23,996 nucleotides of DNA from Dehalococcoidia bacterium. GTDB lineage: Bacteria; Chloroflexota; Dehalococcoidia; SZUA-161; SpSt-899. This document shows positions 1 through 7,095 of the stretch, one piece after another (the stretch's first letter is position 1; every line of letters starts with the position of its first letter). The DNA lies in contig JALPXT010000005.1 in assembly GCA_023271485.1 (NCBI GenBank), positions 1-23,996 of the forward strand. Reading direction: 5' to 3'. A program made the translations under genes and the position numbers. Under the pieces are notes generated by a model. It was not told the DNA's origin, made no database searches, and worked only from the letters and a program-made list of their open reading frames with translations.

Positions 1-119
1 TCGTGTCATGATTATCTCCCTCTTTGAAGGTGATTGAACATATGATATTATAGGGTTTGTGACCTCAAATGACAAGGGGCATAACTGGTGAACCTGAGCA
101 AAAGACACAAAACGATGTA

Positions 120-148
120 TTGACGCACTATTGCCAATATGATAATCT
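120..148 (+). promoter_or_regulatory. Possible promoter of the TPR/SEC-C gene
   Basis: TTGACG at 120-125 could be a -35 box. GATAAT (141-146, spacer 15) or TAATCT (143-148, spacer 17) could be the -10 box. Neither combination is ideal. The site lies just upstream of the Shine-Dalgarno AAGGA at 156-160. The preceding bases 1-119 show no gene I can support; the small minus-strand frame there overlaps the start of the next gene and has no ribosome-binding site. Confidence 0.35.
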
Positions 149-170
149 GTGAACGAAGGATGGTTTGAAA

Positions 171-2678
171 ATGGCGAAAGACTATCGGGAATACATCGCG
201 GAACTGGTAGAATGGAGCTCCTTTGAGCTTAAAGATGAGATAGAGAAGGCAAAGGCTGAATTCTTTGGAAGTGATGAGGAGGCCGAGATCTATGAGCACG
301 ATGATCTCGCTCAAACCCTTTTTGAACTGTGGTTTATCCTTCGAAGGCCCTGCAATGCCTCAGGAATGACCCCTCTGGATATTTTCATCTCTGAAACCCG
401 GGACGTCCTTCCCAAAAAGGAGCGCAAGATATACAAGGGCTTCCGGGATAATATCCTGGGCTTTTTCAAAGTCATGGAGACAGACCCTCTTATCAAATTG
501 ATGGACCTGAGCACCAGAAACGAGTACTCGATTTCCCAACCTCGGGGGACATGGGAAAAAGTAAGCCGGGGGGAGGAAGTGGCTGACGAATCGGAAGCTT
601 CGCCGTTGGAGCCAGGGGCATGTATCGCTGGTACTCTCCTCCCATTTCAAGGCTTTTGGGTACTCACTGGTGACCCGGTAGTCTTCTCTGAACAGACCGC
701 CTATCTAATAGAGCGCCGGTTCAGGCGTGAAAGGGATATAGAGGTGAGTTATCGGGATGTTTTTGAGCTCCTTTCAGAGCCACCCCTGGAAGTGGAAGAA
801 AGCCTGGACAGCTTAAGGGAAAGGATTTCTTACATCCTGGCCGAGTGGGACATCGCCAATAAGTTTACCGTTGAAAATCTGGAAAAGAGACTTAAGAAGA
901 CCTCACCGGAAAAGCTCGCTCAAGCGATAGGTAGAATCCTCACCGACCTCGGAATCTCCTCAGAGGACGTCAACCAGGAATTGATAAACCTGCTTTGTAA
1001 GCTTCATCCTTTGCTTCAAGAGGAAAAGGAAGTCGGCTTGCTTTCTAAACTTCGCGGTCTAGTTAAAGGGAAGAAGAAGGAAATTGCCGCCGGCCCCTGG
1101 GAGATCGTATTGAGGAAAGATCTTTATGATTACCTTCAATTGAAGATACATCCAGATTCCTATCCTGATCCAAAGCAGCTTCAGCAGGCGATTGATAAGG
1201 CTGAAGAAGAGTGTCTCAACACGCCTCAGGAAGAGCTTGCGGATAGAACCCCCAGAGAAGTAATCCGAGAGGAAAGGAGAAGGCTCGGTCACCCCCACCC
1301 GGACAGGATATCCTACCAGATCTCGCTTACTCCCATTGAATATCGGATCCCTATCCACGAAGAGTATCATCGTGCTTTTGGAGAGCAAAGGAAAGGTGAG
1401 TTCACTCAGGCGATCGAGATATATGAATCCATCCTCCCTCAATTCGAAGAGCACCCGGATTCATTCCGACTACTTGGCAACCTGGGAACTTGCTATGCTT
1501 TGATGGGGCAAAAGGAAAAAGGTCTGGAGTATCTCCGGAAGGCTTTGGAGATAAATCCGGACTACGAGTCTGCAAGATTAAATATCCAGAAAATGGAGGA
1601 AATGTCCCCGGAGGAGTTGACCCTGCAAGGCATAGCCAGGAAACGGTTTGTGGAAGGGTTAGAAAAGCTGTGGAGCTTTGAAAAGATCGAAAAGATGTCC
1701 ACCAGGGAGATTGAGAAGAAGATGAAGAAACTGGTTCCTGTTTTCGACCTGAAGAAATTCGTGAACCAGGCGGAGAATTATTTCTCTTACATAGATTTAT
1801 GCCAGGCGGAGTATGAATCATTCTCGGTTGCTGAGGGATACGATGAGGACTTTCCCTGGATGGCCTGCGGAGTGCTGTGGCAAAGGCTTCTTCCGGATAG
1901 ACCCACGGTGGAGCACTTTGATGCTGAACTTGATGAGAAATTGGTGAAACTGCTGGAGACGAAAGATGAAGAAAGAGGCCAAGAGGTTGTCAAGCTCAGC
2001 CTGGAGGTCCTCGGTCTTATAAAGTCGCGGTTCATCTCCGAGACGCCGGAAGGATACAAGCTAAAGGATGGCTTCTTCCAGAGGTATCAGGAAGACGATA
2101 TGCTTTATGAGCTTGATTCAGTAGCAAAAGATATGCTCTTTAATCTACATAACGAAAGATGGCATGAGGAAAGGATAGAATGGGCCGAGGTATTTTATGA
2201 GGTTTTCCGGGATGATGATTTCCTGCAGCACAAAGCGGATAGTTTCATGGCTGTGGGCAGGGAAGAGGAAGGGGAGAGAACCTACCAGGAAATTCTGGAG
2301 CGGAATCCGGAGAATTTCTGGTATCATATCCATGCTGGGGACGCTTTTTCCATCCCTCAGAAGAAAGACCCAGAACAAGCCAGGAAATATTACTTAGAAG
2401 CCCTGGAAATTGCGAAGGCACAAACCGGTTCGAACGAAGCGTTGGAGAATCTAGAGGTTGCCTACGAGCGGCTTCTGGACTTAGCCGAAGGAACAGGAAA
2501 CAAAAGCGAGACAAGCCGCTATCGGGAAGAACTCTCCAGATTAAGGGGGAGCAGCCTCCCTGTCTCATCTTCTCTGCTCGAACCCAGGTCGCCGGCAAAA
2601 CAAAAGGTGGGACGCAATGATCCCTGTCCCTGCGGCTCAGGCAAGAAGTATAAGAAGTGCTGTGGAAGGGAATCATAG
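171..2678 (+). CDS. Large TPR-repeat protein with C-terminal SEC-C zinc motif
   Basis: About 835 residues, highly charged, with no signal peptide or membrane segment, so probably cytosolic. A TPR-like region lies near residues 400-477 (it contains LGNLGTCYALMGQKEKGLEY and ALEINPDY). A second lies near residues 662-750. The C-terminus (about 813-832) carries a SEC-C motif, GRNDPCPCGSGKKYKKCCG, the CxC...CC zinc-binding tail also found in SecA and in many stand-alone proteins. The rest matches no family I recognise. I chose ATG 171 because AAGGA (156-160) sits 10 bases upstream; a TTG at 165 is in frame but only 4 bases from it. The gene converges on the tRNA-Asn gene on the other strand. TPR plus SEC-C suggests a scaffold or protein-interaction role; the true function is unknown. 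Confidence 0.85.
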   Translation: MAKDYREYIAELVEWSSFELKDEIEKAKAEFFGSDEEAEIYEHDDLAQTLFELWFILRRPCNASGMTPLDIFISETRDVLPKKERKIYKGFRDNILGFFKVMETDPLIKLMDLSTRNEYSISQPRGTWEKVSRGEEVADESEASPLEPGACIAGTLLPFQGFWVLTGDPVVFSEQTAYLIERRFRRERDIEVSYRDVFELLSEPPLEVEESLDSLRERISYILAEWDIANKFTVENLEKRLKKTSPEKLAQAIGRILTDLGISSEDVNQELINLLCKLHPLLQEEKEVGLLSKLRGLVKGKKKEIAAGPWEIVLRKDLYDYLQLKIHPDSYPDPKQLQQAIDKAEEECLNTPQEELADRTPREVIREERRRLGHPHPDRISYQISLTPIEYRIPIHEEYHRAFGEQRKGEFTQAIEIYESILPQFEEHPDSFRLLGNLGTCYALMGQKEKGLEYLRKALEINPDYESARLNIQKMEEMSPEELTLQGIARKRFVEGLEKLWSFEKIEKMSTREIEKKMKKLVPVFDLKKFVNQAENYFSYIDLCQAEYESFSVAEGYDEDFPWMACGVLWQRLLPDRPTVEHFDAELDEKLVKLLETKDEERGQEVVKLSLEVLGLIKSRFISETPEGYKLKDGFFQRYQEDDMLYELDSVAKDMLFNLHNERWHEERIEWAEVFYEVFRDDDFLQHKADSFMAVGREEEGERTYQEILERNPENFWYHIHAGDAFSIPQKKDPEQARKYYLEALEIAKAQTGSNEALENLEVAYERLLDLAEGTGNKSETSRYREELSRLRGSSLPVSSSLLEPRSPAKQKVGRNDPCPCGSGKKYKKCCGRES

Positions 2679-2804
2679 CTTTGGTGCATAGGCATTCTCG
2701 AGATTCCAAGCTGCCCGATAACCCGCCCACGGAGACGACAGGAGTTTTACCTTTTATACAGAATGGCTCCCCGAGTAGGATTCGAACCTACGACCTAGCG
2801 GTTA

Positions 2805-3333
2805 CAGTTATCCCTGGGTTTCCCCAAGGGCTGGACTATCTCTTCACCATATCCCCACCGGGACTTAGGTGCCGGGCGCTACGAGGCTTATTGGTGGGGA
2901 TCCTCATCCTCTAGTCTCTGCACGTTCCTATCTACTTATTTCCCCTTCGATAGGCTTCGCTCAGGGTTACCCCAAAGGGCTTCACTGAATTCACCCGGTT
3001 TTTCATCCATGGTTTCCCATGGAAGCTGCAATCCCGCATGAACTTCTCGATGACAGCTGGCACAGAGCAGCACACACCTCTCGAGTTCCGCTTTAACCCT
3101 TTCCCAACTCCGCGCATGTCCCTTCTCGGAGATTCCAAAATCTTTAGAAGAATCAAGATGATGGAACTCCAAGGCCTTCCCACACCGATCGTATCCGCAC
3201 TGGAAACACTTTCCTCCAAGCCGCTGGATTGCCATTTGGCGTATCTTCTCACGCCTCTTCTGCACAGCTCGAATTAAATACTCCCGACGATCGGCATAAG
3301 TCCTTCTGTCACCCACTATCCATGCCTCCTCTT
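2805..3333 (-). ncRNA. Group I self-splicing intron in tRNA-Asn, with ORF in the P1 loop
   Basis: The 529-nt insert has the hallmarks of a tRNA-type (IC3-like) group I intron. The 5' exon ends GGCUGU, and the guide sequence GCAGCU (3029-3024) pairs with it, placing the required U-G wobble at the splice site (3334-3029). P2 is a GAAA-capped hairpin, TCCATGG/CCATGGA (3023-3006). P4 is TTCAG with CTGAG. P5 is GCCC/GGGT. P6 is CCTATC (2954-2949) with GATAGG (2932-2927). P7 contains GTGCAGAGACTA (strand GACTA 2916-2912), pairing with TAGTC (2838-2834) in AAGAGATAGTCC. P8 is ATCCCCACC (2901-2893) with GGTGGGGAT (2859-2851). P9 is a GAAA-capped hairpin (2830-2812), and the last base is G2805. The segment CCCTGAGCGAAGCC resembles the P4-P6 region of the Anabaena tRNA-Leu intron as I remember it. 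I could not assign P3 or P10 confidently. Confidence 0.9.
2936..3316 (-). CDS. HNH homing endonuclease encoded inside the tRNA-Asn intron
   Basis: 126 residues. The basic N-terminus is followed by a zinc-ribbon HNH fold: C37-x2-C40, the HNH start FHHLD (51-55), and LLCASCHREVH (83-93) with C85-x2-C88. Such enzymes cut intronless alleles and so spread the intron. It starts with GTG 3316, because AGGAGG at 3330-3325, only a few bases inside the intron, is 8 bases upstream; the ATG at 3323 hits a stop after four codons. The HNH domain ends near residue 95. Residues 96-126 are encoded by the guide sequence, P2, P4, P5 and part of P6, with the TAA in the P6 loop. This tail looks like a read-through of ribozyme sequence rather than a domain. 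Target specificity cannot be read from the sequence; the tRNA-Asn anticodon region is the obvious guess. Confidence 0.88.
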   Translation of the reverse strand: MGDRRTYADRREYLIRAVQKRREKIRQMAIQRLGGKCFQCGYDRCGKALEFHHLDSSKDFGISEKGHARSWERVKAELERCVLLCASCHREVHAGLQLPWETMDEKPGEFSEALWGNPERSLSKGK

Positions 3334-3383
3334 ACAGCCGCCCGCTCTACCGCTGAGCTATCGGGGAGTGAGTCTCATCTCCC

Positions 3384-3458
3384 TGGCACCCCTGGAGGGA
3401 ATCGAACCCTCGCACCCGGCTCCGGAGGCCGGAGCTCTATCCTCTGAGCTACAGGGGC
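3384..3458 (-). tRNA. tRNA-Arg(CCG)
   Basis: An uninterrupted cloverleaf with encoded CCA. The acceptor GCCCCTG pairs with CAGGGGT (one G-U). The D-arm is GCTC/GAGC, and the anticodon stem CCGGC/GCCGG flanks loop CTCCGGA with anticodon CCG. The T-arm contains GGTTCGATTCC. It reads CGG arginine codons. It lies between the glycosyltransferase gene and tRNA-Asn on the same strand. Confidence 0.95.
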
Positions 3459-3472
3459 ACAGTCTAATATTA

Positions 3473-4753
3473 CTACTTCTGTGCCTGCGATTCAAGTTGC
3501 AGGTACTCCTCGTAGAATGCAACGAATCTCTCGGCGACCGATTTCCAACTGTATCTGTCCCTTACCAGGTCGCACCCCACCCGACCCATCTCCGCCGCCA
3601 ATCGCCGATCCTTCAAGAGCCGGAGCATCGCCCCGGCAAGTTCGTCGGCGTTGGAAGGGTCAACCAGGAGGCCGTTCTCCCCTTCAACTATGATGTCCCG
3701 GATTCCGCCCAGGCTCGAAGCGACCACCGGAGCACCACACGCCATCGCCTCCAGCGCCGTCATCCCAAAGGGCTCAAATTTTGAGGGCACAACAAACATC
3801 TGCGCCTGCTGGTAATAGGGCGCCATCAGTTCGTCCGGCACATAACCCAGCAAATGCACCCTGTCCTGCATCTGCTTTTCCTCGATGATCGCTCTCATCA
3901 TATCATAGACCCTCGCCTCGACCTGCCCTGGCGTAGGGGAGCCTCCACCAATCACCAGATGCACATCCGGGATTTCTTTCCTCACGATGTCAAAAGCGTT
4001 CAACAAAAAATCATGTCCCTTGTTGGAATCGATCCGGCTGATGCAGAGGATGTACTTGTCCGGAAGCAGGGACGAGGCATGGCTCGCCCCTGCTTCGCCG
4101 TCATGGGAAGGACGGAATCTCTCAGTGTCGACACCTGGCGGTATGGTGACGACATTTTCCAAGGCAAAGTTATATAGCGTTCTTAGTTTTTCTTTCTGGA
4201 TATCCGTGGTAACCGTTTGTGCGCTGACGGAATTAAAGATGCGCCGCTCCTCCGATATACGGTGCTCAAAGCGGAAGGTTCTCTCCATCTCCTCCGGATC
4301 GCCGCCCATCTGGACTCGTTTCCATGCCCCAAGAGAGTGAGCGGTAAAGAAGGCCGGTTTACCCAGTGCCTTGGCCACATCCAGCGAGACAATTCCAGCA
4401 TCAACATAATGTCCGTGAAACAGGTCATAGTTGAGCGCATTCTTCTTGATGAATTCAGTCATGTTTTTTGCCAGTTCGGGAAGAACCTCGTAGATATCCT
4501 CCTTGCGAATGAATTCCCAGGGGCCAGCAGGAATGCGAATAACCCGGACATCGGGGGAATCGGGGAGGGGATCGACCTGCGACCGGGACCGGTCGAACCA
4601 GCGGGTGAAAATATCAACCTTGATTCCTTTCCGGGAGAGCCCCTTGGACAGCTCCAGCACGTAGACCACCTGACCACCGGTGTCCGTCCGGCCCAGTGTG
4701 GGAACCGGATCGAAGTAGCCGTGCGTGCTCAGCATGGCGATACGCCTGATCAT
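3473..4753 (-). CDS. GT4-family glycosyltransferase, sucrose-phosphate-synthase-like
   Basis: 426 residues with the GT-B fold of family GT4. The N-terminus, MLSTHGYFDPVPTLGRTDTG followed by GQVVYVLELSKGL, is the nucleotide-sugar synthase signature seen in sucrose-phosphate synthase and mannosylfructose-phosphate synthase. HGHYVDAG and TAHSLG belong to the acceptor-side domain. The C-terminal FEPFGMTALEAMACG (around residue 330) is the E-x7-E donor-binding motif. It should transfer a sugar from a nucleotide sugar to a sugar phosphate or similar acceptor, making a disaccharide phosphate or glycoside; donor and acceptor cannot be told from sequence. I chose ATG 4753, which overlaps the kinase stop as ATGA and has GAGGAG upstream; a longer in-frame start at 4786 lies inside the kinase gene. 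No sugar-phosphate phosphatase is next to it. It is the last protein gene of the aro-containing run. Confidence 0.85.
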   Translation of the reverse strand: MIRRIAMLSTHGYFDPVPTLGRTDTGGQVVYVLELSKGLSRKGIKVDIFTRWFDRSRSQVDPLPDSPDVRVIRIPAGPWEFIRKEDIYEVLPELAKNMTEFIKKNALNYDLFHGHYVDAGIVSLDVAKALGKPAFFTAHSLGAWKRVQMGGDPEEMERTFRFEHRISEERRIFNSVSAQTVTTDIQKEKLRTLYNFALENVVTIPPGVDTERFRPSHDGEAGASHASSLLPDKYILCISRIDSNKGHDFLLNAFDIVRKEIPDVHLVIGGGSPTPGQVEARVYDMMRAIIEEKQMQDRVHLLGYVPDELMAPYYQQAQMFVVPSKFEPFGMTALEAMACGAPVVASSLGGIRDIIVEGENGLLVDPSNADELAGAMLRLLKDRRLAAEMGRVGCDLVRDRYSWKSVAERFVAFYEEYLQLESQAQK

Positions 4754-5400
4754 TTCTCTTTGCTCCTCGAGACGGAGTAATCCCATCCGACGATGATGCC
4801 GGCTGCGGATTTATGCCGGGAGATGATCTGGTGTTCGATCCGGAGTACTTGCTCCAGGAAAGCGTCCTGTGCCTCACGCCCCCGCTCCAGCCGAGCCTCC
4901 CTGGTATGGTGATAGTCTCGGTCGATGAAGACACGGCTTTGCGCATTTCGTAGCAGAGTGGTGTATGTCCCCTCTACGATTATCACGCCCACTCCGGAGA
5001 CCTTGATCCTCTCGGTAGTGATGCAATCCTCATCGAACATTACCAGGGGCTTCTCGATCTCATCCTTCCCGGCCAGAATTTCACCCAGGTTCTGGTCGAG
5101 GAGCTCTAGACGAACCTCAGACTCACCTACCCAGCCGATGTCCTTCAGGCGCATCCTGAGATTTGTCTGCGGCGGATAGATAAAGTAGTCATCCTGCTGA
5201 ATGATGAGGGTTTCAATTCCACGCTGAGCAAGCATCTCGGCAAGGACGGCGGCGATCTCCGACTTACCGCTGCCGGACTCCCCGGCGATGGTGAGGATGT
5301 ATTTGCCCCGGTGGGTCTCCAGCTCCGGCCAGAGCAAATCCATTATGCCCAGAGCAGCCCGCCGATGCTCGTCCTTGATTATGAGTTTATCCCCTTTCAT
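4750..5400 (-). CDS. P-loop kinase of the uridine kinase/phosphoribulokinase type
   Basis: 216 residues. Walker A is GESGSGKS (about residues 40-47). It is followed by IIQQDDYFIYPP, which resembles the DDFY substrate segment of uridine kinases. An acidic FDEDCITTER follows, then VIIVEGTYTTLL, the Walker-B-like EGxY/EG strand of this superfamily. The arginine-rich RDYHHTREARLERGRE resembles the lid region (R-x4-DxxxR) of uridine kinases. It should phosphorylate a small hydroxylated molecule (nucleoside, sugar or pantothenate-like) with ATP. Its stop overlaps the start of the glycosyltransferase by four bases (ATGA), so the two are translationally coupled. A role supplying or modifying a sugar phosphate for that enzyme is a reasonable inference but unproven. 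It starts at ATG 5400, 24 bp after aroKB, and its ribosome-binding site is weak. Confidence 0.75.
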   Translation of the reverse strand: MKGDKLIIKDEHRRAALGIMDLLWPELETHRGKYILTIAGESGSGKSEIAAVLAEMLAQRGIETLIIQQDDYFIYPPQTNLRMRLKDIGWVGESEVRLELLDQNLGEILAGKDEIEKPLVMFDEDCITTERIKVSGVGVIIVEGTYTTLLRNAQSRVFIDRDYHHTREARLERGREAQDAFLEQVLRIEHQIISRHKSAAGIIVGWDYSVSRSKEK

Positions 5401-5424
5401 TTGTCAACCTGGAGACGCAAGAAT

Positions 5425-7077
5425 TCATGCCCCTATCTCTTCGATGGCGCTTCGCACCGCATCATGGAGCACATCGTGTCCCAGCACTGCTTCCCCGATG
5501 CCCCGCAGCAGCACCCAGCGCACTGCTTTTTCCTGGACTTTCTTATCAAGTTCAATGGCCTTCAGGACGGCGTCTGTGTCAACGCCGGGGCAGGTTACCG
5601 GCAGGCCAAATCTCAGAAGAAGTGCCCTCTGCCGCTCCACCGCTTCCCGATCAAGGAGACCAAGCTTTTCGGCGATTTCGGCCTCGCCCATCATGCCCAC
5701 AGAAACCGCCTCACCGTGGAGCAAGCGATTGTATCCCGTGGCCGTCTCCAGGCCGTGAGCTATGGTATGTCCGTAATTCAGGATAGCGCGCAATCCCGTC
5801 TCCTTTTCATCCTCGTTCACCACTGCGGCCTTAATGGCAGCGCTGCGCCTTATTGCTTCAGTGGCGGCTTCTCTCTCCAGCCTCTTGAGCTTGTCAACGT
5901 TCTGCTCCAGGAACTGGAAGTAATCGGCGTCACGGATGAGTCCGTGCTTTACAACCTCGGCCCATCCAGAGGCAAGTTCCCGCTCAGTCAGCGTAGTGAG
6001 GGTTTCGGTATCAGCAAGAACCATTCGGGGCTGATAGAAGGCTCCGATCAGGTTCTTTCCTTCGGGATGGTTAATCGCCACCTTGCCGCCAATCGAGGAA
6101 TCCACCATAGCCATGAGACTTGTGGGAACCTGAAGCAGGGGCATCCCCCGGAGGTAGGTAGCCGCCACAAATCCGGCAAGGTCTCCCACCATTCCCCCAC
6201 CGAGGGCCAGGATGATTTCACCGCGCTCGGCGCGGTGCTTGACCAGGAAGTCATAGATCCGGCTTGCAACCTCGATGGACTTGCTTTTCTCGCCGTGGGG
6301 CACAACGAAGGAATTGACGCTAAAGCCTGCCTCTCTAAGGGACTCCGTAACTTTCGGTCCATAGAGGGGGAAAACCTGGTCATCGCTGATAATATAGACA
6401 GTCCCGGCCAGGCCGGCCTTTCTCATGCGCCGGCCAATGCTGCTCATCAGATCCCAGCCGACGAGTATGGGATAGCTCTCAGTGGCGGTCGTTACCACGC
6501 AGGCGGTTTCCTGATCGGCGGCCGGACATGACCTACGGATGTAATTCCAACCGCGGATCACCTCGACGGCGACCTCCTCCAGGGTGAGGCTATCGGTATG
6601 CACCGTCCAATCGGCTACGGAATAGTAAGGCTGACGAAACTCCTTCAGTTGAGCGATGCGCCTCTCGGGGTCAGTCCCGGAAAGCAACGGACGAACCACT
6701 TTGCTTTCACCTTTCTCATCATCGATGAGCAAGCGATTGTAGATGGTGTCAGGCTCAGCTTGCAGGCAGACCACCACGCCGGACTTTTTCATCAGCTCTC
6801 GATTTTCGGCCGCCAGGATTATGCCCCCGCCGGTGGCAATGACCATCTCCTTTTTCGGGCAGACCCTCATCAGTACCTGGCTCTCCAGTTCTCGGAAGCG
6901 CTCCTCACCATCCTCAGCGAATATCTCCGGAATTGGTTTTTTGGCCTGGGCAACGATCTCATCGTCGGTATCGGTGAAGTCCCAGCCGAGGCGCTCTGCA
7001 ACCTTCCGGCCGGCCTGCGATTTGCCGCTGTAAGAGAACCCGATCAGGAAGATGTTGCTAAGATTTCTCTCACCCAT
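5425..7077 (-). CDS. aroKB: Bifunctional shikimate kinase / 3-dehydroquinate synthase (AroK-AroB fusion)
   Basis: 550 residues carrying two enzymes of the shikimate pathway. Residues 1 to about 170 are shikimate kinase: P-loop GFSYSGKS (13-20), shikimate-binding DTDDE (36-40), FRELE, ATGGGI, the lid arginine in RPLL, and FRQPYY. From about 185 onward it is 3-dehydroquinate synthase, which cyclises DAHP to 3-dehydroquinate with NAD and a divalent metal. Motifs are PHGEKSK, LGGGMVGDLAGFVAATYLRG, PTSLMAMVDSSIGGKV, the metal-ligand segment WAEVVKHG, NYGHTIAHGLE and LLHGEAVSVGM. All key residues look intact in both halves. The two activities are not consecutive steps, so the fusion is for co-expression rather than channelling. 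It starts at ATG 7077 with GGAG close upstream, 18 bp after ricT. Confidence 0.96.
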   Translation of the reverse strand: MGERNLSNIFLIGFSYSGKSQAGRKVAERLGWDFTDTDDEIVAQAKKPIPEIFAEDGEERFRELESQVLMRVCPKKEMVIATGGGIILAAENRELMKKSGVVVCLQAEPDTIYNRLLIDDEKGESKVVRPLLSGTDPERRIAQLKEFRQPYYSVADWTVHTDSLTLEEVAVEVIRGWNYIRRSCPAADQETACVVTTATESYPILVGWDLMSSIGRRMRKAGLAGTVYIISDDQVFPLYGPKVTESLREAGFSVNSFVVPHGEKSKSIEVASRIYDFLVKHRAERGEIILALGGGMVGDLAGFVAATYLRGMPLLQVPTSLMAMVDSSIGGKVAINHPEGKNLIGAFYQPRMVLADTETLTTLTERELASGWAEVVKHGLIRDADYFQFLEQNVDKLKRLEREAATEAIRRSAAIKAAVVNEDEKETGLRAILNYGHTIAHGLETATGYNRLLHGEAVSVGMMGEAEIAEKLGLLDREAVERQRALLLRFGLPVTCPGVDTDAVLKAIELDKKVQEKAVRWVLLRGIGEAVLGHDVLHDAVRSAIEEIGA

Positions 7078-7095
7078 TTCACTCCATCTCGATAG

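Larger units (their letters stand above)
2764..3367 (-). tRNA. tRNA-Asn(GUU), split by a group I intron
   Basis: The 5' exon is 3367-3334 and the 3' exon is 2804-2764. Joined, they give a 75-nt tRNA with encoded CCA. The acceptor stem TCCCCGA/TCGGGGA is perfect, and the D-stem is GCTC/GAGC. The anticodon stem GGCGG/CCGCT has one G-U pair, and the loop is CTGTTAA. The T-arm is GTAGG-TTCGAAT-CCTAC and the discriminator is G73, as in other bacterial tRNA-Asn. The interruption lies inside the anticodon, between U35 and U36 (GU^U). The only splice register that restores a 7-nt loop is a U at the end of the 5' exon and a G at the end of the intron, which is the group I rule. It lies 16 nt downstream of tRNA-Arg, so the two are probably co-transcribed. 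Confidence 0.93.

Noticed and set aside
48..314. Minus-strand open frame upstream of the TPR/SEC-C gene
   Set aside because: It overlaps the start of a well-supported gene, has no ribosome-binding site, and its protein resembles no family.
2657..2914. Plus-strand open frame over the tRNA-Asn 3' exon and intron end
   Set aside because: It is a translation of tRNA and ribozyme sequence on the opposite strand.
2936..2970. Common dispersed GAAGCCTATCGAAGGGG-like repeat, as seen near many bacterial genes
   Set aside because: The segment fits P4-P6 of the group I intron, with matching partners on both sides, so an independent repeat is not needed to explain it.
2932..3252. Second minus-strand frame overlapping the HNH gene
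   Set aside because: It is the alternative frame of the HNH gene, without motifs; the HNH frame has zinc and catalytic residues and a Shine-Dalgarno site.
3321..3323. ATG at 3323 as start of the HNH gene
   Set aside because: That frame ends at a stop after four codons; GTG 3316 is in the HNH frame with correct spacing from AGGAGG.
5311..6531. A 406-residue plus-strand frame opposite aroKB
   Set aside because: It is the reverse shadow of a long GC-rich gene and has no recognisable domain.
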